Source of the DNA: Planctomycetia bacterium
GTDB lineage: Bacteria; Planctomycetota; Phycisphaerae; Phycisphaerales; SM1A02
Length of the DNA: 64,000 nucleotides
NCBI GenBank assembly: GCA_005776885.1
Contig: SXOD01000009.1
Coordinates: forward strand, 1-64,000
Direction: 5' to 3'
The translations under genes were made by a program, and so were the position numbers. This document shows, piece by piece, positions 41,959 to 50,145 of the stretch. Below the pieces are notes generated by a model. That model had not been told where the DNA came from. It was given only the letters and a program-made list of their open reading frames with translations, and searched no databases. Positions within the stretch are counted from its first letter, which is position 1. Each line of letters opens with the position of its first letter.

Positions 41959-43026
41959 ATGAGACACTCCCAACACTTCTTCGCCGCGACGCTCGCTGTC
42001 ACCACGCTCGGCCTCTCCGGGGCCACGGCTCAGAGTGGGTCGGATGCGTGCGCCACTCCCGAGCCCGTTTCGGGGCTTGGGGCTTTCCCATTCAGCACGG
42101 TTGGCGCGACCACCGATGGAACGGCCGCCGCCCTCTGCAACTTCTTCAGCAACTCCCAGGTCTACAACGATGTCTGGTTCTGCTGGACGGCGACGGAATC
42201 CGGACTCCTGAACTTCACGACCTGTGGCGCGAGCTTTGACACCAAGTTGGCCGTGTACCTCGGCTGCAATCCCTGCCCCGACGAGTCGACCATGATCGCC
42301 TGCAACGACGACGCAACATGCACGACCGGTGCGACCCTTCGTTCGATCGTCACCTTTGGCGTTGTCGCTGGCGAGTCCTACATCGTTCGCATCGGCGCCT
42401 ACGCCGCCACCGGAACCGGCACGGGCAATCTCACGGTGGAGTCTGGCGCACTTGGCGAGCTGACCAATCCAGCCAACAACCACCGGTACGTGCTGTACCC
42501 AGCGACGACCTGGTCTGGTGCCGAAGCAACGGCGCAGGCGATCGGTGGGAACCTCGTGGCCATCAACGACGCAGAGGAGAGCGCGTGGATCCAGTCTGAG
42601 TTCGGCACCTTCGGCGGCACCAACCGACGCATATGGATCGGCGCCAACGATGTCGCCGTGGAAGGCCAGTGGGAATGGACCACCGGCGAGCCATTCACTT
42701 TCTCGGCGTGGAACGCGGGAGAGCCCAACAATGCGAGCGGCATCGAGCACTACGCGGAATTCTTTGGCGATGTCGCGCTGTGGAATGACATGCCCGATTC
42801 GGGCGGCACCGCAGTCCATGTGGCGCTTGCGGAGATTGGCGATGGAGGCGGAGGCGGCAACACCTGCCCCGCCGACATTGACAACGACGGCTGGGTCGCC
42901 GGCTCCGACATGGCCGCCGTGCTCGGGTCCTGGGGCGGAAGCGGCGCTGCGGACATCGACGGCGACGGCGTCGTGGGCGGAGCCGACATCGCGGCCATCC
43001 TCGGTTCCTGGGGCGAGTGCCCCTGA
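41959..43026 (+). CDS. Secreted protein with C-type-lectin-like domain and dockerin-type C-terminus
   Basis: The 355-aa exported protein starts at the ATG at 41959 with a signal peptide (AATLAVTTLGLSGATA). Residues 35-170 form a beta domain rich in Cys (TTCGASFDTKLAVYLGCNPC). The C-type-lectin-like domain follows: RYVLYPATTWSGAEATAQAIGG, IWIGANDVAVEGQWEW, GEPFTFSAWNAGEPNN and WNDMP. The end has two Asp-rich repeats (ADIDNDGWVAGSDMAAVLGSW and ADIDGDGVVGGADIAAILGSW). It probably binds a carbohydrate or a surface ligand with calcium. It is monocistronic; the gap to hom holds no recognised site. Confidence 0.88.
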   Translation: MRHSQHFFAATLAVTTLGLSGATAQSGSDACATPEPVSGLGAFPFSTVGATTDGTAAALCNFFSNSQVYNDVWFCWTATESGLLNFTTCGASFDTKLAVYLGCNPCPDESTMIACNDDATCTTGATLRSIVTFGVVAGESYIVRIGAYAATGTGTGNLTVESGALGELTNPANNHRYVLYPATTWSGAEATAQAIGGNLVAINDAEESAWIQSEFGTFGGTNRRIWIGANDVAVEGQWEWTTGEPFTFSAWNAGEPNNASGIEHYAEFFGDVALWNDMPDSGGTAVHVALAEIGDGGGGGNTCPADIDNDGWVAGSDMAAVLGSWGGSGAADIDGDGVVGGADIAAILGSWGECP

Positions 43027-43068
43027 GGACTCGATCGAGCGCCGCGGACCGGCTGGCCTTTCGACCGG

Positions 43069-44298
43069 CTACTTCACGCTCATGGACTTGATGAGCGGGT
43101 AGCTCGCGTCATAGTCCGAGCACTTGTTTCGTGTGATCGCGTCGCGCATGGTCTTGACGGCCTCTAGGTTTGAGGTCAGTTGCTTGACGAGCGCGTTGTT
43201 CTTGTCCTTCACTTTCGGGATGATCCACTTCGTGATGCGATCGAGCGCCGCCAACTTCTCCTTCATCGACGCTTGAAGCCGTGAAACCGCCAGCTTGGTC
43301 TCGGGATCTCTGGTCATGTCGGCCTTTGCCGTCCACACCTTCTCCAGCGAGGAGTGCGTCGAGTCCCAGCGTCCTTTTCGGCCACCGTAGTACTTGTTGA
43401 AGTCTTCCAGTTCCAACTTCAGCGCGGCCAGCTCTGTCCGGTACTCATCCACCTTCGGAGGGACGAGGCGAACAAGGTCACCCTGAAGCCCCCACGGCCC
43501 CGATGTGGTTCCAGCAGTGGCCCCAGCGGCAGCTCCAGCAGGAGCGCCGCCGGCCGCCGAGCCGCCCGTGGCCGGAGTGGGCGCCGCAGTCCCTGCCGCA
43601 CCCGATCCCGCTGCTCCGACCGCGCCGCTCGCTGCGCGCGGGCCGGAGACTCCCTTCGAGACTGCGTCGATCGCATCCCGCTCCCGTTTGTAGGAGCCAG
43701 CGCCGAGCCCCGTCTTTTGAAGACCGACTTGGTCGATCGAAACAGCCTTCGCTTGCTCCGCGATGGTCAACTCTCCCATCGGCGTCGATCGAAAACCATC
43801 TTTCGCCGTCCAGGTCATCACGGAGTTCCCGCCGACCACGCGGCGAGCGAGCGACTCGTCAGCGCCCCCGAGCTTGGACACCATGGAAGCCAAGGCATCA
43901 GCCTGTGCAGCACTCTTGCACCACGATGCTTCGGCACCGAGGAGTGAGGCCCCCTCAACGAGGGCCATCCCTTGGCACGCAAGCGCCACGACGGCGCTGC
44001 CGCCCTTCGCCTGATGCACGACGGCAATGATGTCCCGGCCTCCATCCTTCGCATCTTGCATGGCGTACAGCACCTCCTGGCATTGGGCGGGCGTCAGGGT
44101 GTCGGTGTCGATGACCAAGGCAATCGATCCCTTCCCCTCGGCGGACCGAATCGACTCTCCGTCGTCTCCGACGGCAGTGCTGAGCAACACGTAGTCCGGC
44201 GCGGCCTTCACGGCCCACGCGGCGGACGATCGGTGAGGGAATGATGCAGCGACCGCCATACAGGCGAGGAGGACTGGCGCACGGAAATATCGATTCAT
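43069..44298 (-). CDS. Secreted protein with ClpP/crotonase-like (NfeD-type) region and helical C-terminus
   Basis: From the ATG at 44298 the 409-aa product has a signal peptide (LLACMAVAASFPHRSSAA). The region SIALVIDTDTLTPAQCQEVLYAMQDA ... KGGSAVVALACQGMALVEGASLLGA follows the order of NfeD-type ClpP-class domains (strand, helix, then a small-residue loop before a helix). A Ser-Lys catalytic dyad is not certain. An Ala/Gly/Pro linker (about residues 205-250) leads to a charged helical domain of 150 residues (ELAALKLELEDFNKYYGGRKG, then AVKTMRDAITRNKC). It may be a degenerate protease or a scaffold. It is encoded just downstream of the Ntn-hydrolase gene on the same strand. Confidence 0.65.
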   Translation of the reverse strand: MNRYFRAPVLLACMAVAASFPHRSSAAWAVKAAPDYVLLSTAVGDDGESIRSAEGKGSIALVIDTDTLTPAQCQEVLYAMQDAKDGGRDIIAVVHQAKGGSAVVALACQGMALVEGASLLGAEASWCKSAAQADALASMVSKLGGADESLARRVVGGNSVMTWTAKDGFRSTPMGELTIAEQAKAVSIDQVGLQKTGLGAGSYKRERDAIDAVSKGVSGPRAASGAVGAAGSGAAGTAAPTPATGGSAAGGAPAGAAAGATAGTTSGPWGLQGDLVRLVPPKVDEYRTELAALKLELEDFNKYYGGRKGRWDSTHSSLEKVWTAKADMTRDPETKLAVSRLQASMKEKLAALDRITKWIIPKVKDKNNALVKQLTSNLEAVKTMRDAITRNKCSDYDASYPLIKSMSVK

Positions 44299-44368
44299 CG
44301 CGAAATCCCTTTCAGTTGGCTGCGAACAGCTTCTGAGAGAGGATACACCCCGCCGCCGAAATGCCTCC

Positions 44369-45508
44369 CTATCGGGCCACGGATCCCGACGCGGTGGCCG
44401 CAGTGCCCCCAAACGGCGTGAACACCTGCTTCATCGGGAGCGGCTTCAGCACGGCAGCGGTGGCCATGGGGTCGAACATCCCAAACTCCATGTAGCCGAT
44501 GCCCTGATTCTCGCGGGTGCGGAAGTAGTAGCGCATGGCGACGGGATCTCGGACCACGGTCCATTCGGTGATGTCGAACGCCACGCCGTTGGGCGTGGGA
44601 CTTCCGCAGCTCCCATTCGGAAGATCGAAGTTGTTGAGCAAGTGAAACGCCTGCATCACGGCGTCCTCGCGCGACTCTGACACGGGTGCGCTCGCCGAAA
44701 AGATCGCCGCTCGCACAAATCGAGAGGCAGGAGTGAAGTCGCCAGGCAGCCCATGCAGGCTGGCCCCCTGCCCCCACGGTTCAAGCCTCACGGAGTCAAG
44801 CGTGAGGGGCGCGCCCTGCACGGTCGCCAAGTTGGAATAGGCGTGCAGGTTCTTCATGTGCCAGTCAAACTCAGGCGTGTTCGTGAGTACTCCAAGCGGA
44901 TTGTCGTGGACGACGAGGGTGCCGTTCGTTGGCTCGATCACGATCGATGTGCCGTCCTTGTCATAGAAGACGAAATGCACCGGTTGCACACCGGAGATCT
45001 CGCCCAAGGTGATCGGGGTGGGGGCGATGGCCACCGCCCCGGTCTGGACGGCGCTGCGAAGTTCCGACACCGATCCCATCGTCGTGAGCGCCCAGGTCAC
45101 GAACTCGTGCGGCGCGACAGACCTCGTCGCCGACTCGGCGGTCACGGCCGCGTACGACGCACATCCGGGGAAGTAGAAGAGCCCGCCGCCAAGGCCTGCA
45201 TCGTTGAGCCCATCGACGAGGAATGGGTAGGGTCCGGGGGACATGCCCATCGCGGCGTACCGCGCGGTCCATTGAAGCCCTTTCCCGTTCTCGGGAAGCG
45301 TTCCGGTGTACGCGGCACCCTTCGGCACGAGAATGGCCTGCGAGTCCAGAGGCGCGCCAAACTCCAGCGTTCTGCCGTGAACCGCGGTCCCATCCTTCAG
45401 GTGCACCCTCAGTCCGGTGCAGGCCTCCGCCTCCTGCCCGAGCAAGGCCGTCGTCACAAGGGCGGAAAGGACTCCGAAGGACACGATGGCGAAGACAGCG
45501 GTGCGCAT
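44369..45508 (-). CDS. Secreted choloylglycine hydrolase/penicillin V acylase family (linear amide C-N hydrolase)
   Basis: This is an N-terminal nucleophile hydrolase of 379 aa. The signal peptide ends just before EACTGLRVHLKDG, so signal cleavage would expose the catalytic Cys. HGRTLEFG, FPGCASYAAV, VHFVFYDKDGTSIVIEP, VLTNTPEFDWHMKNL and TPASRFVRAAIF are family landmarks (Asp, Asn and Arg positions). Enzymes of this family hydrolyse linear amides such as bile salts, penicillin V or acyl-homoserine lactones; the substrate here is open. It is followed on the same strand by the ClpP-like protein gene after 70 bases, possibly as one operon. Confidence 0.88.
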   Translation of the reverse strand: MRTAVFAIVSFGVLSALVTTALLGQEAEACTGLRVHLKDGTAVHGRTLEFGAPLDSQAILVPKGAAYTGTLPENGKGLQWTARYAAMGMSPGPYPFLVDGLNDAGLGGGLFYFPGCASYAAVTAESATRSVAPHEFVTWALTTMGSVSELRSAVQTGAVAIAPTPITLGEISGVQPVHFVFYDKDGTSIVIEPTNGTLVVHDNPLGVLTNTPEFDWHMKNLHAYSNLATVQGAPLTLDSVRLEPWGQGASLHGLPGDFTPASRFVRAAIFSASAPVSESREDAVMQAFHLLNNFDLPNGSCGSPTPNGVAFDITEWTVVRDPVAMRYYFRTRENQGIGYMEFGMFDPMATAAVLKPLPMKQVFTPFGGTAATASGSVAR

Positions 45509-45578
45509 GGTCGGGAAGAGTAGCGAGTGGGTGAACCGGACCGCACCGAAATGAACTGAACTGTCCTACGATCTCCCC

Positions 45579-46061
45579 ATGCACGGCGGACCCGCACCCG
45601 ACCTCAGTTCACCGCCCTACCAGTGGCTGCGCCGATTTGTCGGCACCTGGGAGGGCACTGACACCATTGCCCCCGCTCCGTGGAACCCCAAGGGTGGCAC
45701 CGCGACCGGTCGCGTGAGCGTGCGCCTTCTGCAAGGCGGCCTCTACGCCATCTTCGAGTGGGTGCAGCTTCGCGAAGCGGTGCAAGTCTTTGAAGGGCAC
45801 GGCGTGATGTGCTGGAGCCCCAAGGACAGCGAGTTTCGCATGCACTGGTTCGATTGTCACAGCGTCCAGCCCGGGGGACCCGCCACGGGCCGCGACGAGG
45901 ACGGCGTGCTGACGCTGGTCAACTCCTCCGAGCAAGGCTGCGGCCGCCAGCGCTACACCTTTCTGGATGACGGCGCCGCATTGCGATTCCAACTGGACCA
46001 CCGCCTCCCCGGTGGCGACTGGGAGCCGTTCATGGAGTCGCGCTACCTCAAGATTGGCTAA
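45579..46061 (+). CDS. DUF1579-like protein
   Basis: The 160-aa soluble protein begins YQWLRRFVGTWEGTDTIAPAPW, the Leu/Trp-rich GxWxGxxx opening of the DUF1579 beta-barrel family. It continues with RLLQGGLYAIFEWVQL, FEGHGVMCWSPKDSEFRMHWFD and RYTFLDDGAALRFQLDHR. These single-domain proteins resemble lipocalin-like barrels and have no known activity. Its last 14 bases overlap the end of the converging PLP enzyme gene. Confidence 0.78.
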   Translation: MHGGPAPDLSSPPYQWLRRFVGTWEGTDTIAPAPWNPKGGTATGRVSVRLLQGGLYAIFEWVQLREAVQVFEGHGVMCWSPKDSEFRMHWFDCHSVQPGGPATGRDEDGVLTLVNSSEQGCGRQRYTFLDDGAALRFQLDHRLPGGDWEPFMESRYLKIG

Positions 46062-47298
46062 GGGCGCCGACGGACTGGAGTCCGCGCTCCAGCTGCGCCA
46101 TCCGATCCTGCAGCGTGCCGGTGAATCCAACGCTGAGTCGCACCAGACCCGGCGAGATCCCCGCCTGCGCCAGCCCGGCTTCATCCATCTCGCTTGAGGT
46201 GCTGGAAGCCGACGCGCTCATCAAGGTGTCGGCGTAGCCAAGGCTCACCGCCATGAACCCAAAGGCCTCCTGGTTCTGGAGATGCTCCATGAACCGGTTG
46301 GCGCGATCGAGCGTCCCCAGGTCGATCGTCATCATGCCGCCAAAGCCGAAGCCGGGGTTGGCCAGGTGCTTGAACCGAGCGTGGTCGGGGTGCGATGGCA
46401 GCCCGGGGTAACAGACGGCCACCCCGCGCGACTCCAGGTTGGTCGCCAACTCCATCGCACGCGCCGAGTGCTCTCGGATGCGCAGCGCCAGATGCGGCAG
46501 TCGCATGGCCACTTCGTAGGCGGCGCGCGGGTCCATCGTGGGCCCCAAGAGCATGAGCGCGCCGGTGTGCAGGTCAAAGAGCTGGTCGATGAACTCGCGC
46601 TTGGCGCAGACAGCACCCCCGACCAAGTCGCTGGCGCCATTGATGAACTTGGTGAGCGAATGCACCACCACATCCGCGCCGTGGCGAATCGGCGTGAGCA
46701 GCAACGGGGAGAACGTGTTGTCGATGACCAACTTGATGCCCCGCTCGCGGGCCAGCGCCGCCAATGCCGGGACGTCCGCAACGCGAAGCGTCGGGTTGGA
46801 AACACTCTCGCCGTAGAGCACGCGCGTCCGGGGCGTGATCGCCGCAGCGACCGCCGAGAGGTCCGTGAAATCCACGAACGATGTCGTGATCCCGCACTTC
46901 GGGGGCAGGAAGTCGTGCAGGAACGCCCAGGTCCCCCCGTAGAGCGTGTCGCTGGCCACGACATGGTCGCCGGAGTTGCAGCACTGCAGGATGACGCCGC
47001 TGATCGCCCCCATGCCGCTGGCGGTGCAGTAGGCGCTCTGGGCCGACTCGATCGCCGCCAGTTGCCGCGCCAGCACCAGCACCGTCGGATTGAAGTGTCG
47101 CCCGTACAGGTAGCACCCCCCTGCTTCGGGTCCTCGCATCCCCTGGAAGATCTCGGGCATGACGCCCGCTTCCATCACCGTGAAGGTGGACGATGTCTCG
47201 ATGGAGAGGTTGACGCCGCCGTGCTCGCCGAACTCATGGCGCACGGAGGCGAGGGCGCGGACGGGGTCAAAGAGGTGGGTCTTGGCGTCGCCTGGCAT
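46048..47298 (-). CDS. Second Cys/Met-metabolism PLP enzyme (methionine gamma-lyase or homocysteine-utilising type)
   Basis: The 416-aa protein has YGRHFNPTVLVLARQLAAIE, YCTASGMGAISGV, VIDNTFSPLLLTPIRHGADV and VHSLTKFINGASDLVGGAV with the PLP lysine. It therefore belongs to the same fold-type I family as the enzyme at 39245. It is closer in pattern to methionine gamma-lyase/O-acetylhomoserine aminocarboxypropyltransferase-like members than to cystathionine synthases. It lies 6 kb away and on the opposite strand, so the two sulfur enzymes are likely controlled separately and may run in opposite directions (synthesis and breakdown). The ATG at 47298 is used instead of the ORF opening at 47337. 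Confidence 0.85.
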   Translation of the reverse strand: MPGDAKTHLFDPVRALASVRHEFGEHGGVNLSIETSSTFTVMEAGVMPEIFQGMRGPEAGGCYLYGRHFNPTVLVLARQLAAIESAQSAYCTASGMGAISGVILQCCNSGDHVVASDTLYGGTWAFLHDFLPPKCGITTSFVDFTDLSAVAAAITPRTRVLYGESVSNPTLRVADVPALAALARERGIKLVIDNTFSPLLLTPIRHGADVVVHSLTKFINGASDLVGGAVCAKREFIDQLFDLHTGALMLLGPTMDPRAAYEVAMRLPHLALRIREHSARAMELATNLESRGVAVCYPGLPSHPDHARFKHLANPGFGFGGMMTIDLGTLDRANRFMEHLQNQEAFGFMAVSLGYADTLMSASASSTSSEMDEAGLAQAGISPGLVRLSVGFTGTLQDRMAQLERGLQSVGALSQS

Positions 47299-47376
47299 CC
47301 GCACACTCTGACGAGACACAGTCGAGTTGGCAAGCACACCGGTTCCATCCGCACGAACGGATGGTGGATCAGCCCG

Positions 47377-48309
47377 TCACCACTCCACGACCGCCACCAC
47401 CGGATCGTGGTCGCTGGCGGGGCGGCCATCGCGCCGCGGGCGGAGGATCTCGGCCTGCACCACTCGCGGCTCACCACTCACGGCGAGCAGCCAGATGCCA
47501 TCGATCTTGTCGCCGTCGGTGGTGCCTCGAAAGGCGTGAAAGGTGCCGGTGGGTCCGGCGTCTCCCGAGTCAGCGCCGTGCAACACGCGAAAGGTGTCCA
47601 GGAAGCCCGCACCACGGAACACCTCCATCGGCGCCGACGATTCGCCCGCATTGAAATCGCCCATGACGATGCAGGGCAAGACCCAGCCGTTCGCGGATCC
47701 TTCCAGCTCCAAACTGGACACGATCAACTTGGCCGAATGTTCGCGAGCCATCGCACCTCGATGGTCGAAGTGCGTCCCCAGCACCACCATCCTTCGATCC
47801 GGCGCGCCCCGGACCTCCACCTCGGCCCACGACGCAGTCCGGTGCAGCGCCGTGTCCCAGGATCGTGACCGCGGCGCCTGAGGCGTCTCCGAAAGCCAGA
47901 AGTGCCCCGTTCGAACGATCTCCAGCCGGCGCGTGTCCACCAACAGCCCGCTGAACTCGCCGCCTCGACCGCCGTCGCGGTGCTCACCCACCACCTGCAA
48001 CCAGGGCAATCGCTCCCGGATCGCGTCCACCTGAAAGTCCAGCGCCTCCTGTACGGCCAGGATGTCCGGAGCCCACTCTGAAATCACCTCCAGCGCGTGC
48101 TCGCGCCGCCGTGTCCAGTGGTGCTCACCATCGTCCGCGGTGCCATAGCGGATGTTGAAGGTCATCAAGCGAACCACGCACGGGTCCGCAGCGGACGCGG
48201 GCGCACCGTCAGACTCCGTCGCGGGTACCGGCGCGGGCGCCGGCGCCGGTTCGCACGCCACGAGCAGCCACCCCATCGCGGCCAGCAACCAGGGACGGAC
48301 TTGGCTCAC
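47377..48309 (-). CDS. Endonuclease/exonuclease/phosphatase family lipoprotein
   Basis: The 310-aa product has a lipoprotein signal (WLLVACEPAPAP) and an Ala/Pro spacer. The EEP fold follows: RLMTFNIRYGTADDGEHHW, ILAVQEAL, MVVLGTHFDHRG, CIVMGDFNAGESSA and the terminal SDHDPVVAV. All metal and catalytic landmarks (Asn, Glu, His, Asp-x-Asn, Ser-Asp-His) are visible. Relatives cleave phosphodiesters or phosphomonoesters outside the cytoplasm. The GTG start at 48309 overlaps the stop of the Dabb gene (GTGA), making it the third gene of a tightly coupled trio. Confidence 0.88.
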   Translation of the reverse strand: MSQVRPWLLAAMGWLLVACEPAPAPAPVPATESDGAPASAADPCVVRLMTFNIRYGTADDGEHHWTRRREHALEVISEWAPDILAVQEALDFQVDAIRERLPWLQVVGEHRDGGRGGEFSGLLVDTRRLEIVRTGHFWLSETPQAPRSRSWDTALHRTASWAEVEVRGAPDRRMVVLGTHFDHRGAMAREHSAKLIVSSLELEGSANGWVLPCIVMGDFNAGESSAPMEVFRGAGFLDTFRVLHGADSGDAGPTGTFHAFRGTTDGDKIDGIWLLAVSGEPRVVQAEILRPRRDGRPASDHDPVVAVVEW

Positions 48310-48755
48310 GGCTTGGATGGCGCGGGCGGATTTCCAAAGTCAAAGATCCGGCACGATTTCCACTTGGGTTTCCAGTCCTCGACCAACTTCTTGTGGTGCT
48401 CGTCCTCGAGGTACGAGTCGTAGCCCGCACGGTCGGCGAAGGTCACCATCACGCCAATCGAGTACGAGGCATCCACGCTCGCCCGGCCCATGTCCACATG
48501 CGGGCCGCAGTCAAAGTTGATGACGCCGCGGCAGCGCGGCAGCTGCTTCCAGCAATCATCCTGCAGGGCCTCCGCGTCGGCAGGGCTGGCCAGCTCGATG
48601 AGGACGACATGCACGATCGAAGAGCACGCCCGAAGGTGACTCGTCCGTTCAACCGTGTTTCCGACAACGGCCACGCAGCCCATGGGACCGGCGACCGTGA
48701 CCACAGTGGCCAGGGTGGCGGTGAGGGAGATCGACGCGATGGAAACGATGTTCAC
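48306..48755 (-). CDS. Dabb (stress-responsive alpha/beta barrel) domain protein with signal peptide
   Basis: The 149-aa protein has an N-terminal export or lipoprotein signal (VVTVAGPMGCVAVV). The Dabb ferredoxin-like fold follows: SSIVHVVLIELASPADAEALQDDC, DMGRASVDASYSIGVMVTFADRAGYDSYLEDEHHKKLVEDWKP and CRIFDF. Dabb domains form dimeric barrels; some bind small hydrophobic ligands or cyclise polyketides. It starts with GTG overlapping the upstream stop and is overlapped by the EEP gene in the same manner. The secreted form is common in planctomycetes. Confidence 0.85.
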   Translation of the reverse strand: MNIVSIASISLTATLATVVTVAGPMGCVAVVGNTVERTSHLRACSSIVHVVLIELASPADAEALQDDCWKQLPRCRGVINFDCGPHVDMGRASVDASYSIGVMVTFADRAGYDSYLEDEHHKKLVEDWKPKWKSCRIFDFGNPPAPSKP

Positions 48756-49315
48756 TCGGTCAGGCTACGCGAGATGATCGGGGTCTCCGGCAGTTCACCA
48801 ACCAAGGCCGCTGCGGAAGCGAGCGCGTTCCGCGTCGATAGGTCCAGCGAGTGGAGATCCCCATCGCCGAAGTACGACAGCGCCTTCACGCTCTCGCTCG
48901 GCTGGAACGCCACGCGCCTCACCGGCAACTCCGGCACTTCCCCAAATCGGGCCATGCCGAGACGGTAGTGCCAATAGTGCCAGCTGCGCGCATTGAAAAC
49001 GCCGGGCGCGGCGGATCGCAGGACTGACGCAAACCTCTCACTCCCCACACACTCCACAAGCTCCGCCACATCGTCCCAGTCACCCATGTTCATGATCTGG
49101 GAGATGACCCGGTCGGGTGTCTGGACGGCTTCCTCGGCAGGCTTCCACCACACAGAGCGCCGGGCGAGGCGCAGGAGGAGAGCGGGCTCGGATGAGGAGG
49201 TCACGGTGTCAACTGCCACCGCGTAGGGAGGAGCGACGACGCGCGGGCGCGGGCCAACCGCATTGCCAGACCCGTCATCCGCACCAACGCGCGTCAATCC
49301 TGCCTCCATGCCCAT
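48752..49315 (-). CDS. AbiEii-partner-like protein with apparent toxin C-terminal remnant
   Basis: Residues about 45-130 (RLARRSVWWKPAEEAVQTPDR, IMNMGDWDDVAELVECVG, ASVLRSAAPGVFNARSWHYWHYRLG) resemble the small proteins encoded directly upstream of AbiEii/AbiGii nucleotidyltransferase toxins. The tail SESVKALSYFGDGDLHSLDL resembles the C-terminal end of such toxins (a KALxYFxDxDL pattern). The simplest reading is that the toxin body was deleted in frame, leaving a fused remnant. The start is uncertain (ATG at 49315 or 49309, GTG at 49204). Its stop overlaps the Dabb gene start. The match is from memory of the families and is tentative. Confidence 0.5.
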   Translation of the reverse strand: MGMEAGLTRVGADDGSGNAVGPRPRVVAPPYAVAVDTVTSSSEPALLLRLARRSVWWKPAEEAVQTPDRVISQIMNMGDWDDVAELVECVGSERFASVLRSAAPGVFNARSWHYWHYRLGMARFGEVPELPVRRVAFQPSESVKALSYFGDGDLHSLDLSTRNALASAAALVGELPETPIISRSLTE

Positions 49316-49338
49316 CGGTCCCCACCAAGCACCAATGA

Positions 49339-49371
49339 GAAAGGCCGGCCCCTTGCGGGAGCCGGCCTTTC
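49339..49371 (-). terminator. Intrinsic terminator of the PEP-CTERM gene
   Basis: GAAAGGCCGGC and GCCGGCCTTTC form a perfect 11-bp stem around TCCCGCAAGGG (minus strand), followed by TCATT. It lies 60 bases after the stop of the PEP-CTERM gene at 49433 and just before the AbiEii-like gene, separating the two transcripts. It is the most standard terminator in the window. Confidence 0.8.
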
Positions 49372-49432
49372 AGTCAGTTGTCGGACTGAACTCCACGCCC
49401 GGAGGCATGGCTTCAGTCACCATCGGTCGCGA

Positions 49433-49951
49433 TTAGCGACGGCGACGGCTGACGAGACCCGCCACGCCCAGGAGCGCAAGCGCGCCAGGAGCGGGGACGG
49501 CCGTGAGGCCGTGCAGGGTCACGGAGCCAGACCACGAGCCACCGGGGCTGGTGGACCAGCCGTTGGCCAGGTAGAGGGCGCCGCTGTTGCCGGCCATGTC
49601 CAGGTTCGCAGCCTTGTACGAGCTGTAGGTGCCGAACGAGTAGGACCAGCTGAATCCGCCGAGGTCGGTGAATCCGAAGCCGGCGTTGTAGCCGCCAGCG
49701 GACACGCCTGCCGTGCCGTTCGAGACGGCGACGAGGAAGTCAGACGCCCAGACGCTGGACGAAAGCGACGCGTAGAAGTTGGTGACGACGGTCATCCCAG
49801 TGAGGGTGCCGGTGTAGCCGCTGAGGTCCACGGCGACGAACTGGAGACCGGCGAGGTTCCCAGTGTCGTAGTCGATGGTGACATCAGCAGCGCTGGTGCC
49901 AGCGATCGCCGCGGAGGCGAGGCCAGCTGCAGTGAGAGCAAAACGCTTCAT
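49433..49951 (-). CDS. PEP-CTERM secreted protein
   Basis: The 172-aa product begins at the ATG at 49951, 8 bases after a GGAG ribosome site. It has a signal peptide (LTAAGLASAAIAGTSA) and a Gly/Ser/Tyr-rich mature region. The sorting tail AVPAPGALALLGVAGLVSRRRR is close to the standard PEP-CTERM layout for this lineage. No enzymatic domain is seen; such small proteins are exosortase substrates that end up at the surface or in the matrix. A strong terminator follows, and an attenuator-like hairpin precedes the gene. Confidence 0.85.
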   Translation of the reverse strand: MKRFALTAAGLASAAIAGTSAADVTIDYDTGNLAGLQFVAVDLSGYTGTLTGMTVVTNFYASLSSSVWASDFLVAVSNGTAGVSAGGYNAGFGFTDLGGFSWSYSFGTYSSYKAANLDMAGNSGALYLANGWSTSPGGSWSGSVTLHGLTAVPAPGALALLGVAGLVSRRRR

Positions 49952-49972
49952 ATTCAAATCTCCAATTGGGGA

Positions 49973-49999
49973 AAAACGGAAGACCCTCGAGGGACTTCC
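49973..49999 (-). terminator. Hairpin plus T-run just upstream of the PEP-CTERM start
   Basis: On the minus strand GGAAGTCCCTCGAGGGTCTTCC folds with a UCGA loop and is followed by GTTTTTCC, about 27 bases before the PEP-CTERM ATG. It could be the terminator of the sulfotransferase gene (stop at 50146) or an attenuator in the leader of the PEP-CTERM gene. The other 140 bases of the gap hold no recognised site. Confidence 0.5.
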
Positions 50000-50145
50000 T
50001 CAAACAACCCAGTTCCCACGCTCCGTTAGAGAAGGCAACACACCATCTCGGGACAGCCTCAAGGTAACGCCGATATTGGGTCACGCAAAGAAAACGGAGC
50101 GATTTTGCGAACTCAGTGCCGTGTTATCGGGCTATGAGAGGCCCT

